Below, in pieces: positions 16,671 to 25,700 of a stretch of DNA of 64,000 nt (positions are counted from its first letter, which is position 1; every line of letters starts with the position of its first letter). Made by a program: the position numbers and the translations under genes. The stretch spans positions 2,356,001-2,420,000 of the forward strand of contig NZ_LT629802.1 of assembly GCF_900106045.1 (NCBI RefSeq), read 5' to 3'. The stretch comes from Pseudomonas mucidolens (GTDB lineage Bacteria > Pseudomonadota > Gammaproteobacteria > Pseudomonadales > Pseudomonadaceae). A model generated the notes under the pieces. That model had not been told where the DNA came from, searched no databases, and saw only the letters and a list, made by a program, of their open reading frames with translations.

Positions 16671-17915
16671 ATGGAACAATCACTCAAACATTTACGCTAT
16701 CCACTGGCCATTTTGGCGGTGATGGTGATGAGCGCGTGCGGCAAGGCCCCGGAACAAGCGGCGGCGATGCCAGCCAGTAAAGTCAGCGTCGCCAAGGTGC
16801 TGGAACAACCGGTCAATGAATGGGACGAGCTCACCGGCCGCCTGGAGGCCCCGGAAACCGTACAGATTCGCCCGCGCGTGTCCGGCCAGATCGATAAAGT
16901 GGCCTTCACCGAAGGCGCGCTGGTCAAGAAAGGCGACCTGCTGTTCCAGATCGACCCGCGCCCGTTCCAGGCCGAAGTGCGTCGCCTCGAAGCCCAGTTG
17001 GCACAGACCAGGGCCGCCGCTTCGCGCAGTGAAAACGAAGCCAAGCGCGGCGAACGCCTGCGCCAGAGCAACGCCATCTCCGCCGAATTGGCCGACTCGC
17101 GCACCACCGCCGCCCAGGAAGCCCGCGCGGCTGTCGCCGGGATCCAGGCGCAGTTGGACCTGGCCAAGCTGAACCTGAGCTTCACCCGCGTCACCGCGCC
17201 GATCAGCGGCCGCGTCAGCCGTGCCGATATCACCGCCGGCAACCTGGTGACTGCTGATGTCACCGAACTGACCAGCGTGGTCTCCACCGACAAGGTCTAT
17301 GCCTACTTCGACGCCGACGAGCGCGTGTACCTCAAGTACAGCGAACTGGCCCGCCAGGGTCGCCGTGGCGCCACCACTCCGGTGTACCTGGGCCTGTCCA
17401 ACGAAACCGGCAACCCGCACCTGGGCCAGATGGACTTTGTCGACAACCAGGTCAACCCGGCGACCGGCACCATCCGTGGACGCGCGGTGTTCGACAACAC
17501 CGACGGACGCTTCACGCCGGGCCTGTATGCACGCCTGAAACTGGTGGGCAGCGGCACCTATTCCGCGGTGCTGATCAACGATGAAGCCGTCGGTACCGAC
17601 CTGGGCAAGAAGTTTGTATTGGTCATGGACGGCGACAACAAGGCTGAGTACCGCGCCGTCGAGCTGGGCCCGAAGATCGAAGGCTTGCGCATCGTGCGCA
17701 GCGGGCTTGACAAGAACGACACGGTTGTCGTCAAGGGGCTGCAACGGGTGCGTCCGGGATCATCGGTGGCGCCTGAGACCATCCCGATGGCCAGCAAGGA
17801 AACTCTCGCGGCCTTGGCACAACAACGACGAGCACTTGAGGCCAGCAACCTGGAGCAAGTGACGCCGGAAAAAACCGCCTCCAAGCTCGTCAGCACTGCG
17901 ACTCCGCGCGGTTAA
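16671..17915 (+). CDS. mexE: RND efflux periplasmic adaptor, MexE
   Basis: A 414-residue lipoprotein-type membrane fusion protein. The N-terminus MEQSLKHLRYPLAILAV ends in a lipobox (MSAC). The barrel-sandwich halves (about residues 55-90 and 170-205), a coiled-coil hairpin (about 95-165, RLEAQLAQTRAAASRSENEA) and the C-terminal beta domains follow. Similarity to P. aeruginosa MexE is strong by recall, including NEWDELTGRLEAPE and DKVYAYFDADERVYL. The ATG at 16671 matches the MEQS start of MexE. It bridges MexF and OprN in the pump that exports chloramphenicol, quinolones and trimethoprim. First gene of mexEF-oprN. Confidence 0.94.
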   Translation: MEQSLKHLRYPLAILAVMVMSACGKAPEQAAAMPASKVSVAKVLEQPVNEWDELTGRLEAPETVQIRPRVSGQIDKVAFTEGALVKKGDLLFQIDPRPFQAEVRRLEAQLAQTRAAASRSENEAKRGERLRQSNAISAELADSRTTAAQEARAAVAGIQAQLDLAKLNLSFTRVTAPISGRVSRADITAGNLVTADVTELTSVVSTDKVYAYFDADERVYLKYSELARQGRRGATTPVYLGLSNETGNPHLGQMDFVDNQVNPATGTIRGRAVFDNTDGRFTPGLYARLKLVGSGTYSAVLINDEAVGTDLGKKFVLVMDGDNKAEYRAVELGPKIEGLRIVRSGLDKNDTVVVKGLQRVRPGSSVAPETIPMASKETLAALAQQRRALEASNLEQVTPEKTASKLVSTATPRG

Positions 17916-17930
17916 GGGACTACACACAAG

Positions 17931-20900
17931 ATGAATTTTTCCAAGTTCTTCATTTCCCGGCCGATCTTCGCAGCGGTGCTTTCGCTGTTGATCCTGATCG
18001 CCGGCGCGATTTCACTGTTCCAGTTGCCGATCAGTGAATACCCGGAAGTCGTGCCGCCGACCGTGGTGGTACGCGCCAACTTCCCCGGCGCCAACCCGAA
18101 GGTCATCGGCGAGACCGTGGCCGCGCCACTGGAACAAGCCATCACCGGCGTCGAGAACATGCTCTACATGTCCTCGCAGTCGACGGCCGACGGCAAGATC
18201 ACTCTGACCATCACCTTCGCCCTGGGTACCGACCTGGATAACGCCCAGGTCCAGGTGCAGAACCGCGTGACGCGTACCCAGCCCAAGCTGCCGGAAGAAG
18301 TGACGCGGATCGGCATCACCGTGGACAAGGCCTCTCCGGACTTGACCATGGTGGTGCACTTGACCTCGCCGGATCAGCGCTACGACATGCTGTACCTGTC
18401 CAACTACGCCATCCTCAACATCAAGGATGAGTTGGCGCGCCTGGGCGGTGTCGGGGATGTGCAATTGTTCGGCATGGGCGATTACTCGCTGCGGGTCTGG
18501 CTGGACCCGAACAAGACCGCTTCACGCAACCTGACCGCCACCGACGTGGTCACTGCGATCCGTGAGCAAAACCGTCAGGTGGCCGCCGGTGCCCTGGGTG
18601 CGCCACCCGCGCCGAGCGCCACCAGCTTCCAGTTGTCGGTCAACACCCAAGGCCGCCTGGTCACCGAGGAAGAGTTCGAGAACATCATTATTCGCGCTGG
18701 CGATAACGGTGAAATCACCCGCCTCAAGGACATCGCACGGATCGAACTGGGCTCCAGCCAATACGCCCTGCGTTCGTTGCTGAATAACCAGCCGGCGGTG
18801 GCCATTCCGATTTTCCAGCGGCCTGGCTCCAATGCCATCGAGATCTCCAACGAGGTCCGCGACAAGATGGCCGAGTTGAAGAAAAGCTTCCCCGAAGGCA
18901 TGGACTTCAGCATCGTCTATGACCCGACGATCTTTGTGCGCGGCTCCATCGAGGCCGTGGTGCATACGCTGTTCGAAGCGTTGATCCTGGTGGTACTGGT
19001 GGTGATCCTGTTCCTGCAAACCTGGCGCGCCTCGATCATTCCGTTGGTGGCGGTCCCGGTATCGTTGATCGGCACCTTCGCAGTGATGCACTTGTTCGGG
19101 TTCTCGCTGAACGCGTTGTCGCTGTTCGGCCTGGTACTGGCCATCGGTATCGTGGTGGACGATGCCATCGTGGTGGTGGAAAACGTCGAGCGCAATATCG
19201 AGCTGGGCCTGGAACCGTTCCCGGCCACCGAAAAGGCCATGAGCGAAGTGACCGGCCCGATCATCGCCACGGCGCTGGTGCTGTGTGCGGTGTTTATCCC
19301 AGCCGCGTTTATCAGCGGCCTGACCGGGCAATTCTACAAACAGTTCGCCTTGACCATTGCGATTTCCACGGTGATCTCGGCCTTCAACTCGCTGACCTTG
19401 TCGCCAGCCCTGGCCGCCGTGCTGCTGCGCAGCCATGACGCGCCGAAGGACCGTTTCTCCAAGGTGCTCGACAAGCTGTTCGGAGCCTGGTTGTTCCGTC
19501 CATTCAACCGTTTTTTCGAACGCGCCAGTGGTGGCTACGTCAGTACCGTGCGGCGGGTAATTCGCGGCAGCGGCATTGCGTTGTTCCTGTACGCCGGCTT
19601 GATGGTGCTGACCTGGTTCGGTTTTGCCCATACTCCGACCGGTTTCGTCCCGGCCCAGGACAAACAATACCTGGTGGCCTTTGCCCAACTGCCGGACGCC
19701 GCCAGCCTGGACCGCACCGAGGACGTGATCAAACGCATGTCCGACATCGCCTTGAAACAGCCAGGCGTGGACAGCGCCGTGGCCTTCCCCGGCCTGTCGA
19801 TCAATGGCTTTACCAACAGCCCCAACAGCGGCATCGTCTTCGTGACCTTGAAGCCGTTCGATGAGCGCAAGGATCCGAGCCTGTCCGCAGGTGCAATTGC
19901 CGGTGCCTTGAACGGCAAGTACGCCGATATCCAGGAAGCCTACATGGCGATCTTCCCGCCGCCGCCGGTACAGGGCCTGGGCACCATCGGCGGGTTCCGT
20001 CTGCAAGTCGAAGACCGTGGCAACCTGGGCTACGAGGAGCTGTACAAAGAAGTGCAGAACGTCATCACCAAGAGCCATGACGTGCCGGAGCTGTTTGGTC
20101 TGTTCACCAGCTACACGGTCAATGTGCCGCAGGTTGATGCCGCTATCGACCGCGACAAGGCCAAGACCCACGGCGTGGCAATCAGTGACATTTTCGACAC
20201 GCTGCAGATCTACCTGGGCTCGTTGTATGCCAACGACTTCAACCGTTTCGGTCGCACCTATCAGGTCAACGTGCAGGCAGAGCAGCAGTTCCGTCTCGAC
20301 GAAGACCAGATCGGCCAATTGAAAGTGCGCAACAACAAAGGCGAGATGATCCCGTTGGCGACCTTCATCAAGGTCAGCGATACCTCGGGGCCGGATCGCG
20401 TGATGCACTACAACGGCTTTATCACCGCTGAAATCAACGGCAACGCGGCACCGGGCTACAGCTCCGGCCAAGCCGAGGCGGCGATTGAAAAACTGTTGAA
20501 AGAGGAGCTGCCCAACGGCATGACCTACGAGTGGACCGACCTGACCTATCAGCAGATCCTCTCGGGCAATACCGCGCTGTTCGTGTTCCCGCTCTGTGTA
20601 TTGCTGGCGTTCCTGGTACTGGCCGCCCAATACGAAAGTTGGAGCCTGCCGTTGGCGGTGATCCTGATCGTACCGATGACCTTGCTGTCGGCGATCACCG
20701 GGGTGATTCTGTCCGGCGGCGACAACAACATCTTCACCCAGATCGGCTTGATCGTACTGGTGGGGCTTGCCTGTAAGAACGCGATCCTGATCGTCGAGTT
20801 TGCCAAGGATAAACAGCAGGAAGGTCTCGATCCGCTGGCAGCGGTGCTGGAAGCCTGCCGCCTGCGTCTGCGGCCGATCCTGATGACCTCGTTCGCGTTC

Positions 20901-21110
20901 ATCATGGGTGTCGTGCCTTTGGTCTTCTCCAGCGGCGCCGGTGCCGAGATGCGGCATGCGATGGGTGTGGCAGTGTTCTCCGGGATGATCGGGGTGACCT
21001 TCTTCGGGCTACTGCTGACCCCCGTGTTCTACGTACTGATCCGTCGTTATGTCGAGCGCGGCGAAGCGCGCAAAGCGGCCAAGGCCCTGAAGCTGGAGAC
21101 ACAGCAATGA
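17931..21110 (+). CDS. mexF: RND efflux inner-membrane transporter, MexF
   Basis: A 1059-residue RND permease with the usual 12 membrane spans and two large periplasmic loops. The start MNFSKFFISRPIFAAVLSLL and the proton-relay segment GIVVDDAIVVVENVERN (TM4, about residue 400) are diagnostic of the HAE1 class. TM10-TM12 segments include LACKNAILIVEFAKD and GAGAEMRHAMGVAVFSGM. The sequence agrees closely with MexF. It uses proton motive force to extrude amphiphilic drugs, working as a trimer with MexE and OprN. It follows mexE by 15 bases and overlaps oprN by four. Confidence 0.95.
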   Translation: MNFSKFFISRPIFAAVLSLLILIAGAISLFQLPISEYPEVVPPTVVVRANFPGANPKVIGETVAAPLEQAITGVENMLYMSSQSTADGKITLTITFALGTDLDNAQVQVQNRVTRTQPKLPEEVTRIGITVDKASPDLTMVVHLTSPDQRYDMLYLSNYAILNIKDELARLGGVGDVQLFGMGDYSLRVWLDPNKTASRNLTATDVVTAIREQNRQVAAGALGAPPAPSATSFQLSVNTQGRLVTEEEFENIIIRAGDNGEITRLKDIARIELGSSQYALRSLLNNQPAVAIPIFQRPGSNAIEISNEVRDKMAELKKSFPEGMDFSIVYDPTIFVRGSIEAVVHTLFEALILVVLVVILFLQTWRASIIPLVAVPVSLIGTFAVMHLFGFSLNALSLFGLVLAIGIVVDDAIVVVENVERNIELGLEPFPATEKAMSEVTGPIIATALVLCAVFIPAAFISGLTGQFYKQFALTIAISTVISAFNSLTLSPALAAVLLRSHDAPKDRFSKVLDKLFGAWLFRPFNRFFERASGGYVSTVRRVIRGSGIALFLYAGLMVLTWFGFAHTPTGFVPAQDKQYLVAFAQLPDAASLDRTEDVIKRMSDIALKQPGVDSAVAFPGLSINGFTNSPNSGIVFVTLKPFDERKDPSLSAGAIAGALNGKYADIQEAYMAIFPPPPVQGLGTIGGFRLQVEDRGNLGYEELYKEVQNVITKSHDVPELFGLFTSYTVNVPQVDAAIDRDKAKTHGVAISDIFDTLQIYLGSLYANDFNRFGRTYQVNVQAEQQFRLDEDQIGQLKVRNNKGEMIPLATFIKVSDTSGPDRVMHYNGFITAEINGNAAPGYSSGQAEAAIEKLLKEELPNGMTYEWTDLTYQQILSGNTALFVFPLCVLLAFLVLAAQYESWSLPLAVILIVPMTLLSAITGVILSGGDNNIFTQIGLIVLVGLACKNAILIVEFAKDKQQEGLDPLAAVLEACRLRLRPILMTSFAFIMGVVPLVFSSGAGAEMRHAMGVAVFSGMIGVTFFGLLLTPVFYVLIRRYVERGEARKAAKALKLETQQ

Positions 21111-22522
21111 GTGTGAAAGTCTTTCTCCCGAGCCTGTTGGTACTGGCGCTGAGCGCTTGTGCCGTGGGCCCGGACTACCAGGCCCAAACCCCGGAGGCGG
21201 CTAATATTACGGCCGCCGCCGACGCCAAACAGTACGACCACGCAAAATTTGAAGGCATCTGGTGGCAGCAGTTCGAGGACCCGACGCTCAACCAGTTAGT
21301 GACTCAGTCACTGCAAGGCAACCGGGACTTACGGGTCGCCTTTGCTCGGCTGCGGGCCGCGCGAGCGATTCGCGATGACGCCAGCAATGACGCCATGCCG
21401 ACCATTACCAGCCGCGCCAGCAGTGATTTGGCCAAGGGACAAATCCCCGGCCAGACCACCCGCCGGGTCAACAGCGAACGCTACGACCTGGGCCTGGACA
21501 TGGCCTGGGAGCTGGACCTGTTCGGGCGTATTCAGCGCAACCTTGAGGCCAGCGACGCCGACCAACAGGCCGCCGAAGCCGACCTCTATCAATTGCAAGT
21601 CACAATGATTGCCGAATTGGTGGATGCCTACGGCCAACTGCGGGGCGCGCAACTGCGGGAAAAAATCGCCCTGGCCAACCTGAAAAACCAGCAGGACTCG
21701 CGCACCATTACCGAAAGCCTGCGCGATGCCGGTGTCGGTGATCAGCTCGACGTGGTGCGCGCCGACGCACGCCTCGCCGCAGTCGAGGCGAGTGTGCCGC
21801 AGTTGCAAGCCGAGCAAGTGCGCGAGCGCAACCGCATCGCCACCCTCCTCGGCCAGCGCCCGGACAAGCTGAGCGTGGACCTGAGCCCGGCGAACCTGCC
21901 GGCGATTGCCAAGGCGTTGCCGATTGGGGATCCGGGACAATTGCTGCAACGACGCCCGGACATTCTCAGCGCCGAACGCAAACTGGCCGCCGCCACCGCA
22001 CGCATCGGCGTGGCCAAGGCCGACCTGTTTCCTCGGGTCAGCCTCAGCGGCTTCCTCGGCTTTACCGCCGGACGCGGTTCGCAGATCGGCTCATCCGCCG
22101 CTAGCGCCTGGGCGCTGGGCCCGAGCATTACCTGGGCCGCCTTCGACCTGGGCAGCGTGCGGGCACGCCTGCGCGGCGCGGATGCCGAGGCCGATGGCGC
22201 ATTGGCAACGTATGAGCAGCAAGTGTTGCTGGCGCTGGAAGAATCGGAAAACGCTTTCAGCGACTACAGCAAACGTCAACAGCGCTTGATCTCGCTGATT
22301 CGTCAGAGCGAGTCGAGTCGCGCCGCTGCCGACCTGGCGCAGATTCGCTACCGCGAAGGCACCGTGGATTTCCTGGTACTGCTGGACGCCCAACGCGAAC
22401 GCCTGGCCGCCGAAGACACCCAGGCCCAGGCCGAAGTCGATCTGTATCGCGGCATCGTCGCGATCTACAAGGCGCTGGGTGGTGGCTGGCAGCCGGATAC
22501 GGTGGTCGCCAGCAGCAAGTGA
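21107..22522 (+). CDS. oprN: RND efflux outer-membrane channel, OprN
   Basis: A 471-residue outer-membrane factor lipoprotein (lipobox LSAC, then AVGPDYQ) of the TolC/OprM family, with two OEP repeats (about residues 60-250 and 270-460). Marker segments are WWQQFEDPTLNQLV, WELDLFGR, RPDILSAERKLAAATARIG and the repeat-end LLDAQRERLAAEDT. It starts with ATG overlapping the mexF stop (ATGA), so translation is coupled. It provides the exit duct for the MexEF pump. A strong terminator follows 43 bases after the stop codon. Confidence 0.94.
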   Translation: MSVKVFLPSLLVLALSACAVGPDYQAQTPEAANITAAADAKQYDHAKFEGIWWQQFEDPTLNQLVTQSLQGNRDLRVAFARLRAARAIRDDASNDAMPTITSRASSDLAKGQIPGQTTRRVNSERYDLGLDMAWELDLFGRIQRNLEASDADQQAAEADLYQLQVTMIAELVDAYGQLRGAQLREKIALANLKNQQDSRTITESLRDAGVGDQLDVVRADARLAAVEASVPQLQAEQVRERNRIATLLGQRPDKLSVDLSPANLPAIAKALPIGDPGQLLQRRPDILSAERKLAAATARIGVAKADLFPRVSLSGFLGFTAGRGSQIGSSAASAWALGPSITWAAFDLGSVRARLRGADAEADGALATYEQQVLLALEESENAFSDYSKRQQRLISLIRQSESSRAAADLAQIRYREGTVDFLVLLDAQRERLAAEDTQAQAEVDLYRGIVAIYKALGGGWQPDTVVASSK

Positions 22523-22564
22523 GGTAAAAGAGCTCCTTTGGTTGGTCGCATCCAGCCAATCTTT

Positions 22565-22599
22565 AGCCCCGTGGTCCATTCGGTCACGGGGCTTTTTTT
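22565..22599 (+). terminator. Rho-independent terminator of mexEF-oprN
   Basis: A 9-base perfect stem, AGCCCCGTG with CACGGGGCT, an 11-base loop and seven T after it, 43 bases past the oprN stop. Confidence 0.92.
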
Positions 22600-22692
22600 G
22601 TCTGCGCCGATTTGCAGCAAAGTAGAGCCCGCTCCCACACAAGCCCGTCCCGCACATGGGCTGTTGTGTCAGACACCCATCACCGCTGCAAC

Positions 22693-22730
22693 AAAAAGCC
22701 TCCGTTCAATCTGATTGAACGGGGGTTTTT
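22693..22730 (-). terminator. Terminator of the large toxin-like gene (bidirectional)
   Basis: A 12-base stem centred on CTG (22711-22713) with A5 on the left and T5 on the right, so it can work in both directions. It begins one base after the stop codon of the leftward toxin-like gene. Confidence 0.85.
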
Positions 22731-22731
22731 C

Positions 22732-25700
22732 TTAGCTCAATTGGGTGTACCAGCTGGGCGCGTGGAGAATTTTTGCGTCCTCGATAAAGGTCGTCGGGCT
22801 TTGCACCGGAGGCTGCGGGTTGAACGCCTGCTCCGCCCTTTGACTGCTGGAAAAGTCCTTGTATTTGATCAGCTTGCGGGTGGTGGCCGAGCGGTACAGA
22901 TCGGCCCAGGCGGCCTCCGGCAAGATCAACGGTTTGTCGAGCGCGGGCATGCCTTTGTTGGCGAACTGGGTGGCCGTCAGATCGAACACATAGGGTTTGC
23001 CTTGCTTGGACCCGACGACCACAAAATGGTTGAGCCACTTTTCCTCGGCCATGTTGTTGAACATAAAGATGCCGCGGTATTTGATATCAGTCATCCCCTG
23101 CGCTTTCATGAACCGGGCCACGGGTTCCATCAGCGATGCGCATTTCCCCGCCGGCGCAGCGATGGCGGCCGCGATCGCTCGATCACGTTGCAAGAGCGCC
23201 AGATAGTCCTGCATCTCGGCGGGCAAGCGGTAGGATGGATGCGCCTCGATCACTCTCACCGGCTCAGTCCGCAACCTGGGTGTAGGGATTTTGCGCTTGG
23301 GCAGATCACTGCTTCTGAACACCGCGATTCTCGAGCGTTGGGCGCGCCCGCCGATGGCGTTGATGAGCGGGGCGACACCCGGTGTTGCGGGGTGCTGCAA
23401 ACCCAGCAGCAACTTCTCCCCCTCGGCAGTCAACGCCTTGAAGGCCGTGCCGTCCTCGCGCAATCGCGCCAGGGCGTACAGCGCGCGCGCCGTGCGCCCA
23501 TTGCCATCGCCATACGGGTGATAACGGTTGATCGTGGCAAACAGACGATCGGCGTTCGCCGACTGCGCCGAACCGCGAATGATTTTCTCGAATCCCGCGC
23601 GCGCCACATCCGAGCCCATATGTACCGGGTCGCTGCTGGAACGGAAGAACCGCGGCAGTTGTCCGCCCGGGGCTTGATACAGGGCGGCATGCACCGCATC
23701 GATCACCTTGGGATCATTGATGTCGGCATGGCGAAACTGTCGCAACACCCGCTCCACCTGCGCGCTCGTCAGGGTATTACTGGTGCTGCGGCCGACTATC
23801 CATTCGGCCGCTGCCGCTGCGGGGTCGCCGGACATCACTTGCCGTGGCACCACAGGTGGGGTTTTGAACAACGTCTCTACCTGCCTGTTGACCTCTCTGA
23901 GCCGGCGCAGGTCGGAGGCCAGGCGTCGCTGGCCGTTGAACCGCTCGAAGGCAAATCGGCCCCAGGAAAAACGCGTCTTGGACTGCCCCAGACCATCGAG
24001 CAGCAGGTTGTTGCGAATCGCCTGATTGAGCGTGCGCTCGTCGACCAACCCCGCCAGCGCGCGTGCATCCGCGGTGCCGGCTAACACCTTGGTCAACTGC
24101 TGGGTTTTACCGGCATCGTTGAGCTGCGCCCAGCGCAGTTGCGTGGAGATTTTCGCCGCCGTCCGGCCCGCCTGGTATTTGAGCCAGTGATAGCGCTGCA
24201 AGAGCGGCTTGATATGGGCAACCGTGCGATAACCGCCGCGGGCGAGCATGGCAGGCCTGAACGCCGGGCCCGCCGCCAGCAGAAAGGCCGAGAGCACCAC
24301 CTGCTTGGTGTAGTCGGAGGCTTGCTGCTGGTAGCGCGCAGCCTCGTCAGGACGATCGGAAATGGCCGCCTGGGCATGGCTGACGCCCATCCCCGCGGCG
24401 CCTAACACGCCGCCCAGCATTACCCCGCCCGTGCCGCCCATGCCCACGGCCCCGACCGTGGCATAGAGTTGCAAGATCGCCTTGCAGACGTCGAGCAAAT
24501 CCAGGCTGCGGCGTTCGCCGTCGGTAAACACCAGCTTGTCGATGTCGGACTTCAGGCGCTGCATGAACCCGTCGAACAGTTGCTCGCTGAGATCGCGCAT
24601 ATCTTCACGCGGCTCAAAGGCCAGCGGCAGGAAGGAAAGCTTGCCGCCGTTCTCGGGAATGCCCAGGTGCGCCTGTTTGTGGTATCCCTCCTTTTTCACG
24701 GCAAATGCGTTGGCGTCAGCGGCGTACTTGAACTGCTCGAAAACCGGCAGCTTTTGCATGACCCATTGACGAAACTCCGGGCTGTCTGGGTACACCGGCA
24801 CCGGTTGCCATTTCCTCTGGCCGTAGTGCACATACACTTCGTTTTTGGTCTCGATATGAAAGTACTGCTCGTCGTCGACGCTGAACAGCAGGCCGCCCTG
24901 CTCTTGCGGGATCAGTACCACTCCGTTGAGCCTGACGCCGTGAAAGGTCACCTCGGCGGCCTGGTGTTTGCCGAGCATGAAATCGGTGACATTGCCGTAG
25001 AACGCCGAATCCGCAGGGTGGCGGTTCAGGTATTCGAGGCAACGTTGCTGGATCTGACCCTGATACAACTGGCTCACCCGCTGTTTGTTGCGCGGGTCGG
25101 CTCGGTACTCAGCCAGGCTTTTCTCCAGTTTGCCAGCCAGATCCTGTGCCCGTAGCGCGTCGATCAGCCGCTGATGCTCGTAGGAAACCGCTGTGTAACG
25201 CACGTCCAGCGGGCCGCGTTTGGCGCGAATGTCATGCCAGAAGGTGCCCGTGACGACTTCTCGCAGGGCGAAAGTCTGATACTGGATCTGCGGCGCCCGG
25301 ATCTGCAGGTTAGGGTTGGCAGGTAATATTTCGCGGTATCCGACTCGGATCGGGGTATCCGAGGTGCAGTGCTTGGCGGTGCCGGTGGCGTTCTGAAAAG
25401 CCTGGATGCCTTGCGCGATATGCTGCTCGATAAACACGCTGGGTTGCAGGATCGGTTTGTAGGTGCTCATCCACTCCGTGAGCAACGGCTCGATCTGCGC
25501 CTCGGTATGGGCCGCCAGTTTCGCCGCCAGGCGCTCGGCAGTGTGCTCCTCGGCGCGTACACGTGCGGCCAGCGCCTTGAGCACTTGCTCCGCGAGTAGA
25601 TCATCCGCTACAGAAATCGGAACGAGCGCGTATCGGCGAAACTCGGAACCTAACGTCGAACAACCGTCCGCACTCGGTGCATGCAGCCAGACGAGCACTT

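Noticed and set aside
18522..20957. An 811-codon open frame on the minus strand opposite mexF
   Set aside because: It is the mirror of a highly conserved, GC-rich efflux gene; its translation is rich in Gln, His, Arg and Asp with no recognisable domain, typical of antisense shadows.
22612..24084. A 490-codon plus-strand open frame opposite the toxin-like gene
   Set aside because: It overlaps the terminator hairpins and the Fic and triad coding region; the translation shows no domain.
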